This document shows, in pieces, positions 51,413-60,454 of a stretch of 64,000 nt of DNA. Location of the stretch: positions 30,049-94,048 of the forward strand of contig JAAYFS010000023.1 in NCBI GenBank assembly GCA_012728115.1, given 5' to 3'. The translations under genes and the position numbers were made by a program. How positions within the stretch are numbered: the stretch's first letter is position 1; each line of letters begins with the position of its first letter. This stretch comes from Bacillota bacterium (GTDB lineage: Bacteria > Bacillota > Limnochordia > Darwinibacteriales > JAAYFS01). The notes under the pieces are model-generated. The model made no database searches and was not told the origin of the DNA. It saw only the letters and a list, made by a program, of their open reading frames with translations.

Positions 51413-51459
51413 TGAAAATCACGAACATTAAATCCTTTTTCGCCTTAATTATTCGCTAT

Positions 51460-52713
51460 TTATTCGGTATATCCTGCTGCAAAAATCGCTTCAGCCTCTT
51501 TAAGATCATAACCACTTGGCTTTTGGTATACCCTCAAGCCAAATTCCGGAACAACCGCAAAAATATGGTCAAAAACATCTGCCTGAATGCTTTCATAATT
51601 AACCCACGCAGTATCATTCGTGAAAAAATAGACTTCTACTGGCAAACCCTCTGTGGTTGGTTGTAAATGGCGCACAATGATCAACATATCTTGACGAATT
51701 TTCGGGTGTTGTTTTAAATAATTGGTCAAATATGCCCTAAATGTCCCTAAATTTGTCATTCTCCTGCCGTGTACAGGACTGGAGGGGTCTATGTTATGCT
51801 GCTTATTGTATTCCTCTATTTCTTTTTCTTTCGCTTCAACATAGCCTTTAAGAAGATGGATCTTTTTATAACGCTCGATCATCTCTCGATCACAGAATTT
51901 AACACTTGTTTGATCGATTAGAATTGAACGTTTCACCCTTCTTCCGCCCACCTCCCTCATCCCACGCCAGTTAATGAAATATTCATCCATCAATTTATGG
52001 GTGGGGATAACTGTTATAGTTTTATCCCAGTTTTGAACGCGAATCGTGTGAAGGCCGATTTCTATCACGTCACCATCAGCACCAAATTTGGGCATCTCGA
52101 TCCAGTCTCCAACACGAATGAGATCGTTATTTATTAACCGAATTCCTGTAACAAATGAGAGAATAGTGCTTTGAAATACTATTGTTAAAATCGCGGTCAT
52201 TGCTCCCAGACCACTAAGAATAAACCAAGGAGGCTGATCGATGAGAATCGAAACTAAAATAACACCGCCTACGGCGTATAAACCGATTTTTAGAATTTGA
52301 ACAACTCCAGTTAATGGTCGTTTTAACGAAATCGGAAAAGTATTGTAAATATACAAACCTGCATCCAATGCCTTAACAAAGACCGCGACAATTATAATCA
52401 CCAAGGCTAGTTCCAAAAATTTCTGGATGGATTCACCGATCGTCGGAAGTATAGCCACACTCCGATAAAGCATAATGGTTGGGATGAATCTAGCAACATT
52501 ATCAAAAACCCCTTGCTCAAATAACATTTGGTCCCATTTATTCTTCGTGCGCTTAAAAAATCTGTATAAATATTGGAGAATGTATTTTCTTAGTACTACG
52601 TAAAAAAGGACGCTTACCAAAAACAACCCAAACAAATAGATAAACTCCATAAAGAGAGGATGGGTATTAAAATAATCCACTACTTTTTGAAATTTCATTT
52701 TCCAGACCTCCAA
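51460..52713 (-). CDS. MscS-family mechanosensitive ion channel
   Basis: GLGAMTAILTIVFQSTILSFVTGIRLINNDLIRVGDWIEMP, MscS core; long C-terminal domain. Confidence 0.9.
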   Translation of the reverse strand: MEVWKMKFQKVVDYFNTHPLFMEFIYLFGLFLVSVLFYVVLRKYILQYLYRFFKRTKNKWDQMLFEQGVFDNVARFIPTIMLYRSVAILPTIGESIQKFLELALVIIIVAVFVKALDAGLYIYNTFPISLKRPLTGVVQILKIGLYAVGGVILVSILIDQPPWFILSGLGAMTAILTIVFQSTILSFVTGIRLINNDLIRVGDWIEMPKFGADGDVIEIGLHTIRVQNWDKTITVIPTHKLMDEYFINWRGMREVGGRRVKRSILIDQTSVKFCDREMIERYKKIHLLKGYVEAKEKEIEEYNKQHNIDPSSPVHGRRMTNLGTFRAYLTNYLKQHPKIRQDMLIIVRHLQPTTEGLPVEVYFFTNDTAWVNYESIQADVFDHIFAVVPEFGLRVYQKPSGYDLKEAEAIFAAGYTE

Positions 52714-52772
52714 AATTTTTTCGCTTAAGGCAATTATAACTTAAGAGGCTCCTTCCTGGATAGCAAATTAAA

Positions 52773-52800
52773 GAAAAAAGCCCGCAGCTTCACTGCGGAC
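52773..52800 (-). terminator. Intrinsic terminator of ABC transporter operon
   Basis: Minus strand GTCCGCAG-tgaag-CTGCGGGC then TTTTTT. Confidence 0.85.
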
Positions 52801-52814
52801 TTCCTTTTCCGATT

Positions 52815-53624
52815 CTAGCACCCTGCCAGGAGAGAGCGGTCGTCTAGCATCGCTTCCTTTCGTAATTGAGTAAACTTCTGAATCAAACCTTCAACCGTTG
52901 CGTTTTCTCGTTCTTCTCCACTAATATCTAAAACAATTTCACCTTCATGCATCATAATGGTGCGATCACCAATTTCAAGGGCATGACGCATATTGTGAGT
53001 AACCATCAGGGTGGTTAAATTATTTTCACGAATGATTTTATCCGTTAACTCCATAATCTTCTCAGCGGTCTTTGGATCTAAAGCTGCGGTATGCTCGTCA
53101 AGAAGCAATACTTCTGGTTTGGTGATGGTCGCTAAAACAAGGGCTAGAGCCTGCCTTTGGCCTCCAGACAATTCCCTTACTTTAGTGAACAAGCGTTTTT
53201 CAAGCCCTAAGTCCAATGGTTCAAGAGTCTCTTCAAACAGTTTGATATTCTTCCTGGTTAGACCCCAGCGCAGATTCTTCCTTTTACCTCTTAAAAAAGC
53301 CAATAAAAGGTTTTCGGCGATACTCATATCACCTGCTGTGCCCACTAAAGGATTTTGGAACACCCGACCGATCCATTTCGCTCTTTCATGTTCTGGTTTG
53401 TTACTAATCTCGATGTCATTTAGTGAAATCGTGCCAGCGCATTGAGAATATACTCCAGCTAACACATTTAAGAGAGTAGATTTACCCGCTCCATTACTTC
53501 CCACAATGGTAAGAAACTCTCCCGCTTCCAAAGTAAGATTGATTCCGTTTAACGCATTGGTTTTGCGACCTTCCACATCAAATTCTTTGTGGAGACTCGT
53601 TATCTTAAGCATGTTCAGTATCAC
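52815..53624 (-). CDS. ABC transporter ATP-binding protein
   Basis: [43 protein letters not shown]. Confidence 0.93.
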   Translation of the reverse strand: MILNMLKITSLHKEFDVEGRKTNALNGINLTLEAGEFLTIVGSNGAGKSTLLNVLAGVYSQCAGTISLNDIEISNKPEHERAKWIGRVFQNPLVGTAGDMSIAENLLLAFLRGKRKNLRWGLTRKNIKLFEETLEPLDLGLEKRLFTKVRELSGGQRQALALVLATITKPEVLLLDEHTAALDPKTAEKIMELTDKIIRENNLTTLMVTHNMRHALEIGDRTIMMHEGEIVLDISGEERENATVEGLIQKFTQLRKEAMLDDRSLLAGC

Positions 53625-54531
53625 CTGCCTTCTTACCGAAAAAATTCACAAACTTTCTCTCTTTTAAGAAAGCAGGAGCAAATTTCCCCTTAAGTTGAGG
53701 TAATACCAGAGCAATCACTACTAAAACGGCCGTAATTAAACGTAAATCAGTAACTGGGACATCCATTCTAAGCACAAAATAGATTGCGGAGCGATAAATA
53801 AATGCTCCAAGCACCACACCGAGTACTTGTTTGAGTACACTTCCATTCAAAATCGCTTGCCCGATAATCACACAAGCTAAACCTTGAACCACCATTCCTA
53901 AACCCATATTTACATCCGCAAAGCCTTGGTACTGCCCAAATAAAGACCCAGAAAAAGCTATTAGTGCATTAGACAAGGCTAAACCAATAATCTTCATATT
54001 ATCAGTGTTTACGCCTAGGGCATTCATCATCGCACTATTATTTCCCGTTGCTCGCATTGCGATCCCAAACTGAGTATTTAACAAATAAAAAAGAAATACT
54101 CCGACCAAAACCAGGGCGACAACAAAAATTATTAAACCTGTGTATTGGCGAGCTACTCCTAGATCCTCAACCCAACGCAAAAGAGTGGGCTGTCTCGATA
54201 GTGGTACATTAGGACGGCCCATTATTCGTAAGTTAACCGAATATAACCCTGTCATTGTTAAAATACCTGATAATAACGGGGTAATATTTAGTTTTGTGCT
54301 CAAAATACCTGTAATAGCTCCAGCTAACATTCCTGCGACAACTGCTACTAAAACTGCTGTCCAGGGAGAGTAGCCGCTAACGATCATAGTTGCGGACACT
54401 GCAGCACCAAGTGGAAAACTACTGTCCACCGTCAAGTCCGCGGTATTTAGAACTCTAAAAGAAATGTAAACCCCCAAAGCCATTAGCGCAAAAACTAAAC
54501 TTTGTTCAATTGCTGGAAGCCATGTTAGCAT
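53605..54531 (-). CDS. ABC transporter permease (BPD_transp_2 family)
   Basis: [40 protein letters not shown]. Confidence 0.9.
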   Translation of the reverse strand: MLTWLPAIEQSLVFALMALGVYISFRVLNTADLTVDSSFPLGAAVSATMIVSGYSPWTAVLVAVVAGMLAGAITGILSTKLNITPLLSGILTMTGLYSVNLRIMGRPNVPLSRQPTLLRWVEDLGVARQYTGLIIFVVALVLVGVFLFYLLNTQFGIAMRATGNNSAMMNALGVNTDNMKIIGLALSNALIAFSGSLFGQYQGFADVNMGLGMVVQGLACVIIGQAILNGSVLKQVLGVVLGAFIYRSAIYFVLRMDVPVTDLRLITAVLVVIALVLPQLKGKFAPAFLKERKFVNFFGKKAGDTEHA

Positions 54532-54555
54532 AGCTACCCCCTCCTTTCAAAATTT

Positions 54556-55530
54556 TTAGTCTTGTATTACTTTGCTTGCTGAATCAATAATCTCTGGAGA
54601 AACATTTACTCCCATTCGCTTAGCAGCATCTAAGTTAACTACGATCATGGTTTCTTCTTGGAATCCAACTGGAATCTTTGCAGGCGAAGCCCCATCGAGG
54701 ATTTTTGCAGCCATTTCACCAGTTTGAACACCAATATCGTAGTAACTAATTCCAACTGTAGCCAAAGCTCCCTTTTCCACAGAGTTATCTTCACCCGCAA
54801 TTAGCGGAATCTTGAAATCTTCTGCAATCATGATCATGGACTCGATAGCGGTTACCACCGCATTATCAGTCCAAACATAAAACGCATCTACCCTACCAAC
54901 TAGCGATTGAGCAGCTTGATAAACTTCGGCAGTGCTACTAACACCTGCTGTAATCAATCTTAGCCCGTATTCTTTGCATACTTGTTCAGCAATCGCTTTT
55001 TGAACTGCGGAGTTAGCTTCACCAGGATTATATACAGCACCGATTGTTTTTACATTTGGAAACATTTTTTTCAATAATTCAATTTGAAGTGCGATTGGAG
55101 TAAGATCAGAAACTCCAGTAATATTGCCACCAGGTTCTTGAAGACTTTTTACTAGGCCAGCTTGCACTGGATCTGTAACAGCTGTAAAAACGATAGGAAT
55201 CGTGCTTGTCGCATGAGCGGCAGCTTGAGCGGCAGGAGTTGCTATTGCTAAAATCAAATCAACTCCCGAATTGACAAACTGTTGGCTAATCATCGACGCG
55301 GTTGCAAAATCACCTTGAGCGTTTTGATATTCGATCTTTACCTTGTCAACGCCATACCCATTTTTCTCTAGTCCATCTAAGAACCCAATCCTTGCAGCAT
55401 CCAATGATGGATGTTCCACTAACTGAACAATCCCGACTTTTACTTGTTTTGCCTGTCCTAAAGTAACAAGTCCCAATACCAACACCATTGTTAAAGTCGC
55501 TAATCCAATGATTCTAAGCCTTGCTTGCAT
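54556..55530 (-). CDS. ABC transporter substrate-binding protein (ABC_sub_bind, TrpX-like family)
   Basis: VGIVQLVEHPSLDAARIGFLDGLEKNGY; IPIVFTAVTDPVQAGLV. Confidence 0.9.
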   Translation of the reverse strand: MQARLRIIGLATLTMVLVLGLVTLGQAKQVKVGIVQLVEHPSLDAARIGFLDGLEKNGYGVDKVKIEYQNAQGDFATASMISQQFVNSGVDLILAIATPAAQAAAHATSTIPIVFTAVTDPVQAGLVKSLQEPGGNITGVSDLTPIALQIELLKKMFPNVKTIGAVYNPGEANSAVQKAIAEQVCKEYGLRLITAGVSSTAEVYQAAQSLVGRVDAFYVWTDNAVVTAIESMIMIAEDFKIPLIAGEDNSVEKGALATVGISYYDIGVQTGEMAAKILDGASPAKIPVGFQEETMIVVNLDAAKRMGVNVSPEIIDSASKVIQD

Positions 55531-55559
55531 TTTCCTCTCTCCCCAACGAAAAATTATAT

Positions 55560-55600
55560 AAAAAAAGAACTCCGCCTAATGGAGCCCTTGGTTCCCAAGG
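55560..55600 (-). promoter_or_regulatory. Attenuator-like hairpins in leader of ABC transporter operon
   Basis: Minus strand CCTTGG-GAA-CCAAGG overlapping GGGCTCC-attaggc-GGAGTTC-TTTTTTT, about 30 nt upstream of start codon. Confidence 0.65.
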
Positions 55601-55698
55601 TTCCGTTTAAGATTCAGCGTTTTTTATCCGTTTTTTGCTTATTAAAAAAAGATTTATGTTTGTTTTTCGTACAGAAACGCAAAATAATTGATGTATCT

Positions 55699-55727
55699 AT
55701 TATATTAACATAATTACAACCCGTCAA
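55699..55727 (-). promoter_or_regulatory. Sigma-A promoter of ABC transporter operon
   Basis: TTGACG-N17-TATAAT on minus strand. Confidence 0.8.
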
Positions 55728-55729
55728 GC

Positions 55730-55748
55730 CCATTATTTCAAATAATGG
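55730..55748. promoter_or_regulatory. Palindrome immediately upstream of the -35 element, candidate operator
   Basis: CCATTATTT-c-AAATAATGG, 9-bp perfect arms. Confidence 0.5.
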
Positions 55749-55757
55749 TCCGAGATA

Positions 55758-55790
55758 TAAAAAATGATACCTCCATCCTCGAGAGGTATC
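55758..55790 (-). terminator. Intrinsic terminator of dpp-like operon
   Basis: Minus strand GATACCTC...GAGGTATC then ATTTTTTA. Confidence 0.8.
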
Positions 55791-55831
55791 ACTAAACACA
55801 CTATATCCACTTTATTATTTACAAACTCGAG

Positions 55832-56644
55832 CTATTTTCCTTGCAATCCATCTCCCAATAAATTAAATCCTAGTACAGTAATCCCTATAGCTAACCCAGG
55901 ATAAAGAATTGTCCATGGCGCTATTCCAGCAACCGCTTGAGAGTCTTTTAACATTCTTCCCCAACTAACGTCTGGAGGCTGGGTTCCTACTCCTAAAAAA
56001 CTTAATGAAGCTTCTGCCAAAACCGCAATAGCAAAACTTACTGATGCTTGAACTAGGAGTGCAGGTAGCGTATTAGGCAACAAATGCTTAGCTATAATAC
56101 GAAAATCGGTCGCTCCCATCGCCCTGGCTGCTTCAACAAAATTCGTCTCTCTCAGACTTAAAAAATTCGAGCGAGTAATTCGCATAAATACTGGGACATT
56201 GGCAACGGCGATCGCTGCCAAAGCGGTGTTTTGACCAGGACCAAGGAGAGTAACCGCTAATAGAGCAAGTAAGAAAGCGGGAAACGAGTACAAACCATCC
56301 GCAATTCTCATAAGAACTTCATCCCATAGCCCTCCATAGTACCCTGCCAAAGCGCCTAAAAACACGCCTACTACCATCCCTAGCAGTACCGCACTTAATC
56401 CAACAAGAAGGGTAATTTGACCACCGATCATCACCCTACTTAGAACATCCCTGCCATACTGATCAGTTCCAAGAGGATTAGTAAGTGAAGGCTTTGCTAA
56501 TCTATTATTGATCACCATATCGATCGGATCGTATGGAGTGTAAAATATACTTACAAACGTGATTAGAAACACCACAGAAACCAGGACTATACCGATAAGT
56601 AGGGCCCAATTAATTTGTTTTAAACGTTCCATAAACTTTGCCAC
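55832..56644 (-). CDS. dppC: Dipeptide/oligopeptide ABC permease (DppC-like)
   Basis: NPLGTDQYGRDVLSRVMIGGQITL, EAARAMGATDFRIIAKHLLPN. Confidence 0.92.
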   Translation of the reverse strand: MAKFMERLKQINWALLIGIVLVSVVFLITFVSIFYTPYDPIDMVINNRLAKPSLTNPLGTDQYGRDVLSRVMIGGQITLLVGLSAVLLGMVVGVFLGALAGYYGGLWDEVLMRIADGLYSFPAFLLALLAVTLLGPGQNTALAAIAVANVPVFMRITRSNFLSLRETNFVEAARAMGATDFRIIAKHLLPNTLPALLVQASVSFAIAVLAEASLSFLGVGTQPPDVSWGRMLKDSQAVAGIAPWTILYPGLAIGITVLGFNLLGDGLQGK

Positions 56645-56657
56645 ATCTACTCCTCCT

Positions 56658-57602
56658 CTAGTCTAAACGAATCCGTGGATCAATTACTCCTAGAATAGAA
56701 TCGAAAATTAAGTTGCTAAACAAAATTAAGCCCGCGCCGACAACAACAAGCCCTTGTACCAAAGGAAGGTCGCGTTGTAATACCCCGTTTAATAACAGTT
56801 GACCTAAGCCTGGAAGACTGAAGACTTGTTCAATAACGATCGTACCTGCAAGCAACTGAGTTAATTGAATGCCCGCAACCGTAAAGATATTTACGGAAGC
56901 ATTCCGCAAAGCATGTTTATATAGAACCAGGTAATGCGGTAATCCTTTACTCCTAGCGGTACGAATATAATCTTGATCTAAAGTTTGTAAGATACTTGCT
57001 CGCACCATGCGTGCTAAAATTGCTGCTCGTGGCAAACTTAAAGCAAGTGCTGGAAGAAACAATGACGATAAGAACGGACCGACACCAGTTGTTGTTACCG
57101 AGACAAATCCCCCTGGTGGGAATAATCCTAACTTTACTGCGAAGAAATTGATTAACAGAATCCCCAACCAAAATGGGGGCATCGCCATTCCTAATTGAGA
57201 AAAAATCAATCCGAAACTATCCCAAGCGCTACCCTTCTTCACAGCACACGTTATTCCTAACGGTATAGCGATCAATACAGCTAATAGTACGGAAAAGAAC
57301 GCTAAACTAAGTGTGACTGGAATCGCATTTTTCAGCAAGACGGATACAGGAGTGGAATATCGGATCGATTCGCCGAAATCACCTTTAAACACACCACTGA
57401 TCCATTTAAAATATCGAGTTAAAGGGGGATCGTCTAGCCCTAGTTTCTCTCTTAAGATTTCAACAGCCATCGGATCCCCTTCTGTTCCAAGTACTAATAA
57501 CGCTGGATCGCCAGGGAGAATTTGTAACGCACCGAATGTAATCGCTGTTATAACAAAGAGACTAACAACAAAACTTATTGTTTTTCTCGCATAATACTTC
57601 AT
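56658..57602 (-). CDS. dppB: Dipeptide/oligopeptide ABC permease (DppB-like)
   Basis: LQILPGDPALLVLG, RTARSKGLPHYLVLYKHALRNA. Confidence 0.92.
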   Translation of the reverse strand: MKYYARKTISFVVSLFVITAITFGALQILPGDPALLVLGTEGDPMAVEILREKLGLDDPPLTRYFKWISGVFKGDFGESIRYSTPVSVLLKNAIPVTLSLAFFSVLLAVLIAIPLGITCAVKKGSAWDSFGLIFSQLGMAMPPFWLGILLINFFAVKLGLFPPGGFVSVTTTGVGPFLSSLFLPALALSLPRAAILARMVRASILQTLDQDYIRTARSKGLPHYLVLYKHALRNASVNIFTVAGIQLTQLLAGTIVIEQVFSLPGLGQLLLNGVLQRDLPLVQGLVVVGAGLILFSNLIFDSILGVIDPRIRLD

Positions 57603-57626
57603 GGTGCATACTCCTTAATAAAAAAC

Positions 57627-59132
57627 TTAACGAGAAAGTTTAGCTACATCGACAACATAAATCGGGTAATTTAGCCATCCTTGAATATCCTTTTGCATAA
57701 CCGCTAATTGGTTTGGATCCATCACAAAAACACCCGCCACTTCTTTAGCCAAAATTTCTTGAGCTTCATGATAGATTGCAATCCGTTCTTCACCACTGGT
57801 AACTAATCCTTGGGCAATCAATTCATCATAACGTTCATTCTTAAAGTTAAAGAAATTTCGGCTTGAGTTAGTTTGATATCTTACTAAGATCAAATGGGGA
57901 TCCATCCTGCCCGCCAATCCTACGATTGTAGCATCATAGTCCCTTTGAGAATAAATTCGTTCTAACCAAGTTCCCCATTCAACTATTCGTATCTCAACGT
58001 CCACTCCAATCTTAGCCCATTGTTGCGCTACTATTTCACCAGCATTAACGTGTAACGGATAGGGGGCTGGTAGTTCAAACGTAAAGGAAAGATTACTATA
58101 TCCCGCCTCCTCTAAAAGAGCTTTCGCCCGTTCAGGATCATAAGCATTTACTTCGGCAAGTTCCTCATTGAAGAAAGTAGCCATTGCAGGACTAATAGCA
58201 CTATACAAGGGATCGCCAAGACCCCATGCCGCACCAGTGATTACTTCCTGTTTATCAATAGCTAAGGCAAGTGCTTGCCGAACTCTTGGATCATTAAATG
58301 GCGGTCGAGAGTTATTGAGAGCAATTATCTGAACCAAATTCATCGGGCCAGGAATTACTTTTAAATCTTCCTCATCCACTACCTGATGATGAAAACTAGG
58401 ATCTAGGCGCGGAATCAAATCTACATGCCCTGCTTTTAAGCTGATTACCGCACTAGCCATTTCAGGAATAATCTTAAAATACACTTCTTCGAAGTGCGGT
58501 TGTTCACCTGACCAATGATCATCGAATCTTACTAGTTTAACATACTGATTTGCTCGCCACTCTTCAAACTTATATGGACCAGTTCCGATCGGGTTAGCGT
58601 CCAACCCAGTAGCATCTTTTGGATAAATCGAAGCCGCAAAATCAGCCAAATTAAAAAGGAAAGGCCCGTATGGCTGAGACAATTTTATCTGAATCGTATT
58701 CTCATCCAAAGGCGTAATCGACTCAATAACTTGATACTCATCTGCTTTTCCTTGAGCAATCTGTGGATCTCTAACTCGTTCTAAGGCGTTTACTACGTCC
58801 TCAACTGTCAAAGGTTGCCCATTATGAAATATTGCCTCTCGTAAATAGAAAGTATAGACCGTCTCAGTTTCGTCAACCTCCCAATGAGTTGCTAAAGCGC
58901 CAACGACATTACCATCAGCTGTTGCCTTAACTAACCCTTCATAAATATTAAACGCAATTTCCACAGTAGCAGCTGCGACAGACTGATTCGGATCGAATGA
59001 ATCAGGATCCGTTTCGATCGCAATATTTATTACCCTAGAATTATCAACATTTTTTCCTTGGAAAAGGTAATAAGCTCCACCCGCAACGAGTAAGACTACC
59101 AAAGCGATAATTATTACTCGATTTGTTTTCAT
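57627..59132 (-). CDS. Peptide/nickel ABC substrate-binding protein (SBP_bac_5)
   Basis: TDPDSFDPNQSVAAATVEIAFNIYEGLV, FHNGQPLTVEDVVNALERVRDP. Confidence 0.92.
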   Translation of the reverse strand: MKTNRVIIIALVVLLVAGGAYYLFQGKNVDNSRVINIAIETDPDSFDPNQSVAAATVEIAFNIYEGLVKATADGNVVGALATHWEVDETETVYTFYLREAIFHNGQPLTVEDVVNALERVRDPQIAQGKADEYQVIESITPLDENTIQIKLSQPYGPFLFNLADFAASIYPKDATGLDANPIGTGPYKFEEWRANQYVKLVRFDDHWSGEQPHFEEVYFKIIPEMASAVISLKAGHVDLIPRLDPSFHHQVVDEEDLKVIPGPMNLVQIIALNNSRPPFNDPRVRQALALAIDKQEVITGAAWGLGDPLYSAISPAMATFFNEELAEVNAYDPERAKALLEEAGYSNLSFTFELPAPYPLHVNAGEIVAQQWAKIGVDVEIRIVEWGTWLERIYSQRDYDATIVGLAGRMDPHLILVRYQTNSSRNFFNFKNERYDELIAQGLVTSGEERIAIYHEAQEILAKEVAGVFVMDPNQLAVMQKDIQGWLNYPIYVVDVAKLSR

Positions 59133-59758
59133 CCTTGATCTTCTCCCTTCCCTTTCAGCATCAAACCATCCTTAAGAATATTGAGTACATTATTAATAAA
59201 CCGTAGATGTTCTTCCACTTGTTCACCAGTTAAATGCTGAAAACTATCGATTAACTCTTTTCCAACCGAATGATACACAAAAAAGGCTGCTTCCATACAT
59301 ATATCTGGCCGTACTATCCCTTGCTTAATCGCGTTCTCTAAGTGTTCTTGAAAGTCGCTAGCACGCAACTCTTTATTATCAAGAATATATTGTCGTAAAC
59401 TCTGATCCTTACTATCCCAGAAGTTATTGATCACTCGATGATATAAAGGATATTGAAGCGAAAACTGAAACGACTTCTGGTAGTAATTTGCTAAGGTTGT
59501 AAAGAAATCGTCTCCTCTTTCAAATACATCGACAAGAAATTCTTTCTTTACGGAGTACACTAATTCTATAATGTAGAAATAAATCGCCCGTTTGTTTTCA
59601 AAGTATTGATACATACTCCCTTTAGCGATCCCTAGCTTACTTACCACCCGGGAAATCGAAGCGGTTTCAAAAGGATTTTCCGCAAATTCTTGAATTATAG
59701 CATTGATTATTTCCTCTTGTTTTGCTTGTGGCAAATTCCAAAAGGTCTCCTTTGGCAT
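59129..59758 (-). CDS. TetR/AcrR family transcriptional regulator
   Basis: INAIIQEFAENPFETASISRVVSKLGIAKGSMYQYFENKRAIYFYIIE HTH; start refined to MPKETF (RBS GGGAGG); ORF-track start lies within an operator. Confidence 0.92.
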   Translation of the reverse strand: MPKETFWNLPQAKQEEIINAIIQEFAENPFETASISRVVSKLGIAKGSMYQYFENKRAIYFYIIELVYSVKKEFLVDVFERGDDFFTTLANYYQKSFQFSLQYPLYHRVINNFWDSKDQSLRQYILDNKELRASDFQEHLENAIKQGIVRPDICMEAAFFVYHSVGKELIDSFQHLTGEQVEEHLRFINNVLNILKDGLMLKGKGEDQG

Positions 59759-59776
59759 CAACACACCTCCCATATA

Positions 59777-59790
59777 TGACCGCCCAGTCA
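59777..59790. promoter_or_regulatory. TetR-type operator 1
   Basis: TGACCGCCCAGTCA. Confidence 0.7.
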
Positions 59791-59825
59791 TATTAGAGAA
59801 AAAGAAAGCGGGCAGTTTTAGCCAG

Positions 59826-59839
59826 TGACTGCCCAGTCA
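59826..59839. promoter_or_regulatory. TetR-type operator 2
   Basis: TGACTGCCCAGTCA, perfect 6-bp arms. Confidence 0.75.
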
Positions 59840-59852
59840 TTTTTATGTTTTG

Positions 59853-59881
59853 ATTATAACATGGAAATTTATCCAGTTCAA
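59853..59881 (-). promoter_or_regulatory. Sigma-A promoter of tetR-dpp operon
   Basis: TTGAAC-N17-TATAAT on minus strand, upstream of both operators. Confidence 0.7.
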
Positions 59882-60444
59882 CCCATAAAGACAAAAAAAC
59901 CAACTGCGGCTGAAACCAAAATTGTTTTGATCGGATCAACTTTATAGCGCCACACAGCTACAAATACTCCAATCGCAATCAAGATACTCCGAAAATCAAT
60001 AGCTAGTCCACTATTAGCAAGCAAAGGTTCCGAAAATAAAGCTGCTTTCGCAATAAAGATTGCGGCAGAAGCAATTAGTCCTGCCATCACTGGTCGTATT
60101 CCTGAAAAAATAGCCACCATGACTGGATGGTCCTTATACTTTTCCCAGAACTTACTCAAAGCAACGATAATTATGAATGAGGGCAATGATACACCTAAGG
60201 TTGCCACAATCGATCCTATTACCCCTGCATTTCGAAAGCCAACAAAAGTAGCTGCATTGATAGCAATTGGACCAGGAGTCATTTCTGCAATCGCCACTAT
60301 ATCCACGAACTCTTGGACAGTTAACCAACCGTACTTCTCGATCTCATATTGAATCAACGGAAGCATAGCGTAGCCTCCACCGATAGTAAAGAAGCCTATC
60401 TTAAAAAAGGCGAGAAATATATGCAGTAAAACCATTCTTGTCAC
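59878..60444 (-). CDS. Chromate transporter (short-chain CHR subunit)
   Basis: FFTIGGGYAMLPLIQYEIEKYGW, EMTPGPIAINAATFVGF. Confidence 0.92.
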   Translation of the reverse strand: MTRMVLLHIFLAFFKIGFFTIGGGYAMLPLIQYEIEKYGWLTVQEFVDIVAIAEMTPGPIAINAATFVGFRNAGVIGSIVATLGVSLPSFIIIVALSKFWEKYKDHPVMVAIFSGIRPVMAGLIASAAIFIAKAALFSEPLLANSGLAIDFRSILIAIGVFVAVWRYKVDPIKTILVSAAVGFFVFMG

Positions 60445-60454
60445 TCTCTCTAAA

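Noticed and set aside
51364-51459. Purine (xpt-type) riboswitch before purE
   Set aside because: Leader between promoter and start is too short and lacks the conserved three-way junction.
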